Shown here: piece after piece, positions 1-6,721 of the stretch
Layout: each line of letters opens with the position of its first letter
Numbering within the stretch: the first letter of the stretch is position 1
Notes under the pieces: generated by a model
Databases searched by the model: none
Told to the model about the DNA's origin: nothing
The model's input: the letters and a program-made list of their open reading frames with translations, nothing else
Translations under genes and position numbers: made by a program
Assembly: GCA_030730545.1 (NCBI GenBank)
Contig: JANQUX010000115.1
Coordinates: 1 to 8,729 of the forward strand
DNA from: Maribacter sp.
GTDB lineage: Bacteria > Bacteroidota > Bacteroidia > Flavobacteriales > Flavobacteriaceae
Direction of reading: 5' to 3'
DNA: 8,729 bases

Positions 1-248
1 TTATCCATGCTTTCATCTATCATTCCAGATATTTTTACATATCCGCCTAAAGGCAACCAACCGATTCCGTATTCGGTCTCCCCTATCTTCTTTTTAAATA
101 GTGAAAACTTCACATCAAAAAACAAATAGAATTTCTCAACTCTGGTTTTAAAATATTTTGCTGGTATAAAATGCCCTAACTCGTGTAGTACTATAAGTAT
201 AGAAAGGCTTAAAAAAAATTGTATTGTCTTTATTATAATGGGGCTCAT
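1..248 (-). CDS. rseP: RIP metalloprotease RseP (site-2 protease, M50 family), 5' part only
   Basis: This is the N-terminal 82 residues of a membrane-embedded zinc metalloprotease; the gene runs off the left edge. Read on the minus strand from the ATG at 248, the protein has a hydrophobic first helix (about residues 4-21) running into the zinc-binding motif HELGH (22-26) and then [14 protein letters not shown], the usual Bacteroidota form of RseP/Muc[14 protein letters not shown] (64-76) matches the conserved stretch that follows the first membrane segment. Family members cleave transmembrane anchors such as anti-sigma factors inside the inner membrane. The start is set by the ATG directly before the first helix, with an A-rich stretch upstream and a good promoter 27 bases away. 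It is divergent from sco. The PDZ region and the second motif (LDG-type) lie outside the window, so an intact gene cannot be confirmed. Confidence 0.93.
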   Translation of the reverse strand, partial: MSPIIIKTIQFFLSLSILIVLHELGHFIPAKYFKTRVEKFYLFFDVKFSLFKKKIGETEYGIGWLPLGGYVKISGMIDESMD

Positions 249-275
249 TCTTTTTTCCTGAAAATTAAAATCGCA

Positions 276-283
276 CAAAAGTA
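276..283 (-). promoter_or_regulatory. Bacteroidota-type -7 promoter element for rseP
   Basis: On the minus strand this reads TACTTTTG, a full match to the TAnnTTTG -7 consensus used by the Bacteroidota primary sigma factor. It ends 27 bases before the rseP ATG, giving an expected leader of about 20 bases. The -33 element is weak: a T-rich stretch sits about 20 bases upstream, but there is no TTG there. Confidence 0.55.
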
Positions 284-367
284 CATTTTTACAACCGCTA
301 AAAAAAAGAAACACACTAAGGGAGTGGTATTTTATGAATAATTTATCAGCTGGCAGGGTCAATTCAC

Positions 368-398
368 TTGAAAAATAAATAGCCCTAGCGTACCTTTG
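368..398 (+). promoter_or_regulatory. Promoter of sco (TTG -N20- TACCTTTG)
   Basis: TTG at 368-370 is followed after 20 bases by TACCTTTG at 391-398. Both elements match the flavobacterial -33/-7 consensus with correct spacing. The -7 box ends only 12 bases before the sco ATG at 411, so the transcript would have a leader of roughly 7 bases. This is the best-formed promoter in the window. Confidence 0.65.
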
Positions 399-410
399 TA
401 AAAAATTCTT

Positions 411-1094
411 ATGCGTTCTTTTTTCGCTAAATTCAAATTATTCGGTCTCGTACTACTGCCTATTTCTGCAGTTATCATGTATCTTTTCTATAATGCCTTA
501 CAACCTGTAAAACTGTTACCGGTATATTCGCCTGCTATGGTAAATGCAGAATTGGTTTCTGAAGAGATTCAGCATGTTAGAAAATACCATACTATCGCCG
601 ATTTCTCGTTGACCAACCAAAATGGCGAAACAATTACTCAAGATAATTATAAGGATAAAATTTACGTTGCCGATTTCTTCTTTACCACCTGCCCTACTAT
701 TTGCCCCATAATGACCAAAAACATGGTCGATTTACAAAAAGCCCTTGATAACGATTCTGATGTAATGTTATTATCGCATTCGGTAACACCAGAAATAGAT
801 TCTGTAGCTCAGCTTAAGAAATATGCCCTAGAAAAAGGGGTGGATGATGCAACATGGAATTTAGTTACGGGTGATAAAAAACAAATCTATGATCTTGCCC
901 GTAAATCGTATTTAGCAGTAAAAACCGATGGTGATGGCGGACCGTTTGATATGATACACACCGAAAATTTCATTTTGGTAGATAAGAAAAAGAGAATTCG
1001 AGGTTTCTATGATGGCACCAAGAAAGAAGATATTGAAAAGATTTTGGCCGACATTGAAATTTTGAAAAAGTCTTACGACGAAAACAACGATTAA
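411..1094 (+). CDS. sco: SCO1/SenC-family copper chaperone protein
   Basis: A 227-residue membrane-anchored thioredoxin-fold protein of the Sco family, which delivers copper to, or keeps reduced, the CuA site of cytochrome c oxidase on the outer face of the inner membrane. The N-terminus (about 9-28) is one hydrophobic anchor after a few basic residues. The diagnostic copper motif CPTIC gives Cys94 and Cys98 (C-x3-C), and the third ligand is His183 in the [12 protein letters not shown] block, all as expected for the family. The sequence then continues with the usual RGFYDG segment, and the length is normal. The ATG at 411 is chosen because it precedes the anchor and the next Met (residue 23) would destroy it. 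It has its own promoter directly upstream and is followed by a 105-bp gap before feoA, where a separate promoter lies, so it is probably monocistronic. A redox or stress role has been reported for some Sco proteins and remains possible. Confidence 0.93.
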   Translation: MRSFFAKFKLFGLVLLPISAVIMYLFYNALQPVKLLPVYSPAMVNAELVSEEIQHVRKYHTIADFSLTNQNGETITQDNYKDKIYVADFFFTTCPTICPIMTKNMVDLQKALDNDSDVMLLSHSVTPEIDSVAQLKKYALEKGVDDATWNLVTGDKKQIYDLARKSYLAVKTDGDGGPFDMIHTENFILVDKKKRIRGFYDGTKKEDIEKILADIEILKKSYDENND

Positions 1095-1165
1095 ACCTTT
1101 AAAGTAAGACAGTATAGCAGTATTAGATTTAAGTTGTATTAATTTCCTAATTGGATTATTTGCTT

Positions 1166-1173
1166 TACTTTTG
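1166..1173 (+). promoter_or_regulatory. Candidate -7 promoter element for the feo operon
   Basis: TACTTTTG matches TAnnTTTG exactly and lies 26 bases before the feoA start codon. At the -33 position, about 20 bases upstream, only TTT is present rather than TTG, so activity could depend on an activator or simply be modest. No clear Fur or DtxR palindrome overlaps it. A lone CCTAA (1146-1150), resembling a DtxR half-site, and a CAGTAT direct repeat (1110-1123) lie upstream. Confidence 0.5.
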
Positions 1174-1199
1174 TTACTTATAATGAATCTAAATAAAGA

Positions 1200-1445
1200 T
1201 TGGAAACTACAGTCGCACATTTAAAAAGAGGTCAAAGGGGAATTATAAAAGAATTCACCGAAAACCTATTACCTATAAAACTGCTAGAGCTAGGTTGTTT
1301 ACCAGGTAATGTAGTAGAATTAGTGCAAGTAGCTCCTCTAAATGATCCCATTTATATCAATGTTAACGGATCGCATATTGCCATAAGAAGAGAAATGGCC
1401 TTACATATAGCACTTGATATTATTGAAGATAATGTGGTTATATGA
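1200..1445 (+). CDS. feoA: Ferrous iron transport protein A (FeoA), TTG start
   Basis: An 81-residue SH3-like cytoplasmic protein that associates with FeoB and supports Fe(II) uptake. The sequence follows the family pattern throughout: VAHLKRGQRGIIKEF at the N-terminus, then LLELGCLPGNVVELVQVAPLNDPIYINVNG, and a C-terminal HIAIRREMALHIAL block in which the protein would close its small beta barrel. Length is typical (75-85). The start codon is TTG at 1200: an in-frame stop occurs only two codons upstream (1194-1196) and the next in-frame Met is near the C-terminus, so no ATG alternative exists. The stop codon overlaps the feoB start by four bases (ATGA), implying translational coupling. A homologous FeoA-like domain is also present at the C-terminus of the DtxR-type regulator at the right end of the window. 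Confidence 0.93.
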   Translation: METTVAHLKRGQRGIIKEFTENLLPIKLLELGCLPGNVVELVQVAPLNDPIYINVNGSHIAIRREMALHIALDIIEDNVVI

Positions 1446-3628
1446 GCAAACAAATCAATGTAGCCCTTATCGGGAACCCGAACACCGGTAAAACTTCGGT
1501 TTTTAATCAACTTACCGGGTTAAACCAGAAAGTAGGTAACTACCCAGGTATTACCGTTGAGAAAAAAGAAGGAATCTGTAAACTTCCCCGAGGTGTAAAA
1601 GCCCATATTTTAGATTTACCTGGCACATACAGCTTAAACACAACCTCTTTAGATGAAAGTGTTGCTGTCGAACTGCTTCTCAATAAAAATGATAGAGACC
1701 ACCCAGATGTGGCCATTGTAGTTTCCGATGTTGAGAACCTAAAAAGAAATCTTCTCCTTTTTACACAAATAAAAGATTTAAAAATACCCACTATACTGGT
1801 CATTAACATGGCAGACCGTATGTCTCGAAAGGGTATTACCATAGATATAGAATTACTAGAAAAAAAGCTAAACGCCAAAATTGCATTAGTAAGTACCCGA
1901 AAAGAAACGGGTATAGAAAAACTAAGAGAATTAATTGCCGATTATAAGAATTTACCAAAAACGCAAAATGTAGACATCTCTGTAATCGCGCCCGATTATT
2001 TTGAGAAACTTTCTACCACCTTCCCAAAAGAAGATGTGTACAAACTATGGCTGGTTATAACTCAAGATGTCAATTTTATGCCTCTTGAAAAGACATTATT
2101 TAAAGATGCCACTTCGTTTGCCACCAAATCTAAATCTGAATTAAAGCGTCTTCAACAGAAAGAAACGATTTTAAGATACCAGTTTATTAACGGAATTTTA
2201 AAAGAGACCTATAAGGTCGACGTCAATGCTGCCAAAGGTTTTAGAGCAACTTTAGACAAGGTACTAACACATAAAGTATTTGGCTACCTTATATTCTTTT
2301 TAATTCTATTGACCATATTTCAAGCCATTTATGGTTGGAGCGAATACCCGATGGATCTTATTGACGGTTTTTTTGCATCAGCTACAGAATGGGTAAAAAA
2401 CACATTGCCACCAGGGGTTTTCACAAACCTAATTGCAGAGGGAATTTTATCTGGTATTGGCGGTATTGTTATTTTTATTCCACAAATAGCGTTCTTGTTT
2501 CTTTTTATAGCCTTGTTAGAAGAAACAGGCTACATGAGTAGGGTCGTATTTTTAATGGATAGGATAATGCGCCCGTTTGGATTAAGTGGTAAAAGTGTAG
2601 TTCCGTTAATATCAGGAACAGCATGTGCTATACCTGCAGTGATGGCTACCAGAACTATTGAAAACTGGAAAGAACGATTAATCACCATATTAGTAACTCC
2701 GTTTACCACCTGCTCGGCTCGTTTGCCCGTATACCTGATTATCATAGCATTGGTCATACCAGAAGGTAGCTTTTTAGGCTTAAGCTATAAAGCACTGACC
2801 TTAATGTCATTATATTTAATGGGTTTTGGAGCTGCTATTCTATCGGCAGTAATCTTAAATAAAATACTTAAGATCAAGAGCAAATCTTTCTTTGTGGTAG
2901 AAATGCCAAATTACAAATTACCATTGCTTAAAAACGTAGGCTATACCGTTCTTGAAAAGACTAAAAGTTTTGTTTTCGGGGCAGGTAAAATCATTTTAGC
3001 AATTTCTATAATTCTATGGTTTTTAGGCTCTAACGGATCTTCTGACGAATTTAAAAATGCAGAAACCATTGTAACCAACCGTGTAGAACAAGAAGGTTTC
3101 AGTACCAGTAGTGAAATTTATTTTGACACCCATCAAGATGGTTTAGATATAAACAACCCAAATGCATCTGACCAACAAAAAGAACTTGAAGAACGCGCAT
3201 TAGCGCAAGAAATAGCAGGTTATAAACTAGAGCACTCTTATATGGGCCATATGGGTAAAGCTATAGAACCTATTGTAAGACCTTTAGGCTATGATTGGAA
3301 AATTGGTATCGCCGTCATCACCTCATTTGCAGCTAGAGAAGTTTTTGTCGGCACATTGGCAACTATTTACAGCGTAGGTAATGATGAAGAAGAAACCATA
3401 AAAAATAGAATGGCTGCAGAAGTAAACCTTAGAACTCAAAAGCCACTATTTAATTTGGCTTCTGGTGTTTCGCTACTTCTATTTTATGCATTTGCCATGC
3501 AATGTATGAGTACATTGGCCGTAGTAAAAAGAGAAACGAATTCTTGGAAATGGCCTGCGGGGCAACTAGTATTTATGAGCCTATTTGCTTATATTGTTGC
3601 TTTAATAGCTTATCAATTATTAAAATAA
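1442..3628 (+). CDS. feoB: Ferrous iron transporter FeoB (GTPase-linked Fe(II) permease)
   Basis: A 728-residue inner-membrane Fe(II) importer with an N-terminal G-protein domain. GTPase motifs are all visible: G1 GNPNTGKT (11-18), G2 with PGIT (35-38), G3 DLPG (58-61), G4 NMAD (122-125) and G5 STR (151-153). A helical regulatory (GDI-like) region follows to about 265, then the membrane permease with two Gate regions: GTACAIPAVMATRT (392-405) with Cys395, CSARLPVY (424-431) with Cys424, and AMQCMSTLAVVKRET (685-699) with Cys688. The conserved block MGKAIEPIVRPLGYDWK (604-620) and AAREVF (630-635) are intact. Between the membrane segment ending near 529 and this block lies a charged loop of about 65-70 residues, longer than I expect for the E. 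coli protein and probably typical of Bacteroidota. It is translationally coupled to feoA, and the Cys-rich partner gene starts 6 bases after its stop. Confidence 0.97.
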   Translation: MSKQINVALIGNPNTGKTSVFNQLTGLNQKVGNYPGITVEKKEGICKLPRGVKAHILDLPGTYSLNTTSLDESVAVELLLNKNDRDHPDVAIVVSDVENLKRNLLLFTQIKDLKIPTILVINMADRMSRKGITIDIELLEKKLNAKIALVSTRKETGIEKLRELIADYKNLPKTQNVDISVIAPDYFEKLSTTFPKEDVYKLWLVITQDVNFMPLEKTLFKDATSFATKSKSELKRLQQKETILRYQFINGILKETYKVDVNAAKGFRATLDKVLTHKVFGYLIFFLILLTIFQAIYGWSEYPMDLIDGFFASATEWVKNTLPPGVFTNLIAEGILSGIGGIVIFIPQIAFLFLFIALLEETGYMSRVVFLMDRIMRPFGLSGKSVVPLISGTACAIPAVMATRTIENWKERLITILVTPFTTCSARLPVYLIIIALVIPEGSFLGLSYKALTLMSLYLMGFGAAILSAVILNKILKIKSKSFFVVEMPNYKLPLLKNVGYTVLEKTKSFVFGAGKIILAISIILWFLGSNGSSDEFKNAETIVTNRVEQEGFSTSSEIYFDTHQDGLDINNPNASDQQKELEERALAQEIAGYKLEHSYMGHMGKAIEPIVRPLGYDWKIGIAVITSFAAREVFVGTLATIYSVGNDEEETIKNRMAAEVNLRTQKPLFNLASGVSLLLFYAFAMQCMSTLAVVKRETNSWKWPAGQLVFMSLFAYIVALIAYQLLK

Positions 3629-3634
3629 AAACAC

Positions 3635-3778
3635 ATGATACAACACATCTTAGTCTACATCACTTTAGCTATTTCTGTTGGTTATATAGTTACTAAATTT
3701 TTTATCCCAAAATCTATTTGGTCCAGTAAAAAAGAAAGCTCAAAGGCTTGTGGCCAAGATGGTTGTGGCTGTCATTAG
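3635..3778 (+). CDS. FeoB-associated Cys-rich membrane protein (47 aa)
   Basis: A tiny gene directly downstream of feoB, starting 6 bases after its stop at an ATG preceded by an A-rich stretch. The 47 residues comprise a hydrophobic helix (about 5-24, with IPKSIW just after it), a basic Ser/Lys-rich linker (26-37) and a C-terminal cluster ACGQDGCGCH with Cys39, Cys44, Cys46 and His47. Single-helix proteins with a Cys-rich tail encoded after feoB form the family named FeoB-associated Cys-rich membrane protein (formerly misnamed after a virus p12 attachment protein). They are thought to assist FeoB in the way FeoC does in enterobacteria, perhaps by binding iron or a cluster, but this is not established. 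The identification rests on position, architecture and the Cys tail together. It is too short for many gene finders and would often be missed. Confidence 0.85.
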   Translation: MIQHILVYITLAISVGYIVTKFFIPKSIWSSKKESSKACGQDGCGCH

Positions 3779-3832
3779 ATTATAGATTTTTGTTAAAATT
3801 TATTTAAAACGTTCCTAACAGTTTCTAAAATT

Positions 3833-3842
3833 GTAACGTTAC
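3833..3842. repeat. Perfect 10-bp palindrome GTAACGTTAC upstream of the CarboxypepD-like gene
   Basis: GTAACGTTAC is self-complementary and lies 41 bases before the ATG at 3884. A second AACGTT core lies at 3808-3813, 27 bases away. The pair could be a protein-binding site, but short AT-rich palindromes also arise by chance, and no regulator is known. Confidence 0.3.
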
Positions 3843-3883
3843 TTACATTGGTTCGTCTAGATTGCGTAAGAATAATCGAACCT

Positions 3884-5422
3884 ATGAACAAAAAATTACC
3901 TTTTCTAGCTTTTTTCACATTTCTAATTTTCAACCTATTTAATGCCAATGCACAAAGCTTAAGTGCAACTGTTATTGATAGTGCTAGTCAACAACCCATA
4001 CCATTCGCCACTATACAACTAAAAGATAAAGGTGTAATTACCAATGAGGAAGGTAAATTCAACTTCCTTTTAAACGAAACTATTACTGAGTCTGACTCCT
4101 TAACTATTTCATCTATTGGTTATGAAACACTTTCCAAACCTATTTCAGAATTTACTACAACCAAAATTGCACTTGTACCTAAAGCGATAGAGTTAAGAGA
4201 GGTTATTGTATCAAATAAAAACTATACGGCTGAAGAGATAATGGATTTCGTTGAAGATAATCTAGAAAAGAACTATACCAATAATCTCACTAAAAAAAGG
4301 TTGTTTCATAGATCATCATATTTTGACCGATGGACAAAGTGTAATTTTAAAGTTAAAAAATCTTCTATAGATGTCTTAAACCAACAGTTTATCGATAGCG
4401 TTATTTCGACTGTACCAAAAAATGATGCTTATTATCAAGAATTAGTGGGCGATTTATATGGTAATTATGATGAAGAATCACAAAAATTAGATTTGTTAAA
4501 AGCATCTAAATTATACGATAAAAACACCTCTCTTAATCAAGAAAAGATGGAAGAAAAATTTAACTCCATCTTAAAAGAAAATGTAAAGCCTGGATCATAT
4601 TTTAAAATTAAATCCGGATTATTGTCCTTTAAAATAGATGCCGATGAAGTCAATGAACTTTTTAAAGAAGACGTAGACTCAACAGATGTAGCTGCATTAA
4701 ATGCAGAACTCGAGAAAAAGAAAAAAGATAAAGAAGAACAGCAAAAAAACTTTGCATCTTGGAAAAGGAACAATTTAGGTTCCATATTAAATGGATTACC
4801 TACTCAAGATGGTAGCGATCTTAATTTTATACTCAAATCTAGAAAATACAATTATACTCTTAATGAATTCACCTATATAGGCGATGACGCTGTATATGTA
4901 ATATCTTTTAAACCAGATGGATCAGCAGATTTTGAAGGTACACTATATATCAATGCAGACGATTTCGCTGTAATACAAATAGATTACAGCAATGTAAAAC
5001 CCGTTAGTAAGCTTAGTTTATTAGGAATCTCGACCAATAAATACTTATCTAAAGGAAAAATAATATATAATAAAAGTGCCAATGGCCATTACAGTTTACA
5101 CTATTATGAATCTGAGATAGGCGAACGTTTTGGTATAAAAAGACCTTTAAAGATTTTTGAAAAAAATAGAATTGTAAAAGGTAGAAATAAGCAGAACGAA
5201 TTATCCGGAGATATGGATTTCGTATTTATAAATGTTGTAAAAAATGAAATAATCGTTTTTGAATCAGAAAATATTAGTCAGGCTACTTTTGATGGATTTA
5301 CAGAAAATAATACCATACTACCCGTCTACATGCCTAAATACGACCCAACTTTCTGGGAAGGGTATGCCATTATGGAACCGAATACAGCGATAAAAGAATT
5401 TACCGCTACTTCTTCCGAATAA
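3884..5422 (+). CDS. Secreted protein with carboxypeptidase-like regulatory domain
   Basis: A 512-residue exported protein of unknown function. The start is the ATG at 3884 (MNKKLPFLAFF): it gives a clean type I signal peptide ending near NANAQS (20-25), whereas the longer reading from TTG at 3848 would put twelve unrelated residues before it. Residues about 26-110 form a CarboxypepD_reg-like beta sandwich (GVITNEEGKFNF, then TISSIGYETL, ending in ELREVIVS), as found at the N-terminus of SusC receptors and many flavobacterial surface proteins. The middle is helical and charged, with a Lys/Glu-rich stretch at about 264-296. The rest is beta-rich, including FEGTLYINADDFAV (about 350-363) and a C-terminal FWEGYAIMEP, resembling the non-barrel part of DUF5686-type proteins. 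There is no lipobox, no T9SS C-terminal signal that I recognise and no obvious outer-membrane barrel. It is probably periplasmic or outer-membrane associated. Its stop is one base from that of the convergent DUF423 gene. Confidence 0.85.
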   Translation: MNKKLPFLAFFTFLIFNLFNANAQSLSATVIDSASQQPIPFATIQLKDKGVITNEEGKFNFLLNETITESDSLTISSIGYETLSKPISEFTTTKIALVPKAIELREVIVSNKNYTAEEIMDFVEDNLEKNYTNNLTKKRLFHRSSYFDRWTKCNFKVKKSSIDVLNQQFIDSVISTVPKNDAYYQELVGDLYGNYDEESQKLDLLKASKLYDKNTSLNQEKMEEKFNSILKENVKPGSYFKIKSGLLSFKIDADEVNELFKEDVDSTDVAALNAELEKKKKDKEEQQKNFASWKRNNLGSILNGLPTQDGSDLNFILKSRKYNYTLNEFTYIGDDAVYVISFKPDGSADFEGTLYINADDFAVIQIDYSNVKPVSKLSLLGISTNKYLSKGKIIYNKSANGHYSLHYYESEIGERFGIKRPLKIFEKNRIVKGRNKQNELSGDMDFVFINVVKNEIIVFESENISQATFDGFTENNTILPVYMPKYDPTFWEGYAIMEPNTAIKEFTATSSE

Positions 5423-5423
5423 A

Positions 5424-5810
5424 TTAAATTAAGTTCTTAATGAAACTATAGAATAATAACCCCCAGCCTACAACTAAAAAGAGTCCGCCAAGAGGGGTTA
5501 TGGGACCCAAAATTTTTATTTTTTTTCCTTTGGATGCAGAAATGCACAAACCGTAGATACTGAAAGAAAATAAGATGGTTCCGATAATTAGACAATAGAT
5601 AATAGCTTTCTCAAGACCCGTTTCTAGATTAAGATTAAAGCTGAGCATCAATATTAACAGTGCGTGGTACATTTGATATTTTACTCCCGTTTCAAAACTA
5701 TTCAATTGTTCTGAAGTAAAGGTTTTCTTTAATAAATGAGCGCCAAAAGCACCAAAGATCACCGCTAATAAACCTAACAAAGCTCCTATCAATTGTGCTA
5801 CTAATACCAT
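5424..5810 (-). CDS. DUF423 family four-helix membrane protein
   Basis: A 128-residue inner-membrane protein of the DUF423 family (E. coli YgdD, Bacillus YwdK), whose function is unknown. Four hydrophobic segments are visible at about 4-24, 46-60, 68-91 and 104-124. Family hallmarks are GAFGAH (20-25) at the end of helix 1, FETGVKYQMYHAL (39-51) before helix 2 and GPITPLGGL (102-110) opening helix 4. Length is typical. The ATG at 5810 directly precedes the first helix, and a good TAnnTTTG box lies 12 bases upstream. The gene points towards the CarboxypepD-like gene with a single base between stop codons, and its promoter region is shared, in divergent orientation, with the plug-like lipoprotein gene. 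Nothing nearby suggests a specific role. Confidence 0.92.
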   Translation of the reverse strand: MVLVAQLIGALLGLLAVIFGAFGAHLLKKTFTSEQLNSFETGVKYQMYHALLILMLSFNLNLETGLEKAIIYCLIIGTILFSFSIYGLCISASKGKKIKILGPITPLGGLFLVVGWGLLFYSFIKNLI

Positions 5811-5822
5811 AACTTTTTATTT

Positions 5823-5830
5823 CAAAGATA
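5823..5830 (-). promoter_or_regulatory. -7 promoter element for the DUF423 gene
   Basis: Minus-strand TATCTTTG matches TAnnTTTG fully and ends 12 bases before the ATG at 5810, predicting a leader of about 7 bases. A recognisable -33 TTG is lacking at the expected distance. The same 70-bp gap must also contain the start signals of the divergent gene at 5881, for which I see no matching promoter box. Confidence 0.5.
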
Positions 5831-5880
5831 CTGTCATCTCCTTTTAATTCATAAATTACAGAAACCATTATCAAAGAAAA

Positions 5881-6279
5881 ATGAAAAGTTACTTATCTCT
5901 TTGCTTAACAGCGGCAATACTATTGTGTAGTTGCGGACCTTCAAAAAATACAACCAAAGAGAAATCATCTTTAGATACTGAATTAAGAGAAAAGAATAGA
6001 GCAAATGTTTCGTTATTACAACGTATAAGGCAAAAACCAGGAGTGGTGCTACAAAACAATGTCCCCATTTTAAACAAAACCACAAATTCGTTCGATTCTG
6101 GCGGAAATCAAGAACCCTTGTATGTTTTAAATAATCAAGTAATCGGAAATTCGTTTCATTCTGTAAACGAACTAATAGATAGTTATAATGTAAAGAAAAT
6201 AGTTATTCTATCTGGGGCAGATGCTGCGGGTTACGGAACCCAAGGTTCTAATGGGGTAATTAAGATAACAAGTTATTAA
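5881..6279 (+). CDS. Lipoprotein resembling an isolated TonB-receptor plug domain
   Basis: A 132-residue predicted lipoprotein. The signal peptide (1-17) ends in a lipobox-like LCSC with the lipidated residue probably Cys18; Cys16 is extra. A charged linker (about 22-45) leads into a segment that reads like a shrunken plug domain of a SusC/TonB-dependent receptor: LLQRIRQKPGVVL (45-57) resembles the plug opening, EPLYVLNNQVI (78-88) the PLYVVDG block, and the C-terminus IVILSGADAAGYGTQGSNGV (107-126), then IKITSY, the block with IEVLKDASAAALYGSRGANGVI in receptors. No beta barrel follows: the stop codon comes directly after the plug end, and the downstream DNA is a convergent gene. This is therefore a stand-alone domain, not a frameshifted receptor, as far as the sequence shows. 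Its role is unknown; an outer-membrane or periplasmic partner is conceivable. Confidence 0.82.
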   Translation: MKSYLSLCLTAAILLCSCGPSKNTTKEKSSLDTELREKNRANVSLLQRIRQKPGVVLQNNVPILNKTTNSFDSGGNQEPLYVLNNQVIGNSFHSVNELIDSYNVKKIVILSGADAAGYGTQGSNGVIKITSY

Positions 6280-6284
6280 TTGTG

Positions 6285-6300
6285 ATTAGTTTAAACTAAT
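6285..6300. repeat. Perfect 16-bp palindrome at a convergent gene junction
   Basis: ATTAGTTTAAACTAAT is fully self-complementary and covers the last codons and stop of the DUF2141 gene, six bases after the stop of the plug-like lipoprotein gene. As RNA it could form a six-pair stem with a four-base loop, a weak hairpin for a bidirectional terminator, and no clear T tract follows. It may be chance, since the region is AT-rich. Confidence 0.4.
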
Positions 6301-6708
6301 ATTCATCTCAATATTAGAATTTACGGTAAACACACATTCCTTATATTTTGGCGGACCGAACATTTTCATTTTGCCCTTAGAAAAAGCAATTTGCTCTTTT
6401 GGAATACCAAGCATATTCGTATCTAAGTTATCATTAGCGTTCGCATCATGAAAAATGGCGATGGCGTAATCTCCATCAGGTAAATCTGAGATATTAAAAG
6501 CTGTTTTTCCCTTAACCGCTTTCTCTGAACCAGATTTGTAAACTTTGTCGAATTTTAAAAAAGAATCTTCATTATTATAAACAGCAAAACAGATATTGCC
6601 TTTTTCAGAGGTAACTCCATCAATACTTACGCTAACATTATGCTGTGCAAAAACTCCTGTGGCTATGAAGCTTAAAAAAAATAGCAATAATAAATTTTTT
6701 CTCATCAT
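6286..6708 (-). CDS. Secreted DUF2141 family protein
   Basis: A 140-residue exported protein of the DUF2141 family, function unknown. A type I signal peptide spans about 1-21, ending VFAQ. The mature part is a beta-rich domain with the family signatures: an early beta hairpin with GNICFAVYNNEDSF (37-50), then LPDGDYAIAIFHDANANDNLD (76-96), GIPKEQIAFSKG (101-112) and FGPPKYKECVF (117-127). The Asp/Asn-rich HDANANDNLD loop looks suited to binding a divalent ion such as calcium, but this is inference. Two adjacent Met codons begin the gene; either could be used, and the first fits the promoter spacing as well as the second. It is transcribed from its own predicted promoter, 91 bp downstream of the PH-like gene on the same strand, and converges on the plug-like lipoprotein gene with a six-base gap. 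Confidence 0.9.
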   Translation of the reverse strand: MMRKNLLLLFFLSFIATGVFAQHNVSVSIDGVTSEKGNICFAVYNNEDSFLKFDKVYKSGSEKAVKGKTAFNISDLPDGDYAIAIFHDANANDNLDTNMLGIPKEQIAFSKGKMKMFGPPKYKECVFTVNSNIEMNISLN

Positions 6709-6721
6709 TATAAATAGTTCT

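Noticed and set aside
334..378. 14-codon frame between rseP and sco
   Set aside because: It is very short, overlaps the -33 region of the sco promoter, and encodes nothing recognisable.
1101..1165. Fur box upstream of feoA
   Set aside because: No GATAATGATAATCATTATC-like palindrome could be found by eye in this stretch.
912..1220. 102-codon minus-strand frame over the end of sco and the feoA upstream region
   Set aside because: It overlaps a clear sco coding sequence and the feoA promoter, with a low-complexity product and no family resemblance.
3848..3883. TTG-started N-terminal extension of the CarboxypepD-like protein
   Set aside because: It would put twelve non-signal residues before an ideal signal peptide starting at the ATG at 3884.
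5881..6279. Remnant of a full TonB-dependent receptor
   Set aside because: No barrel sequence continues in any frame after 6279; a convergent DUF2141 gene begins six bases later.
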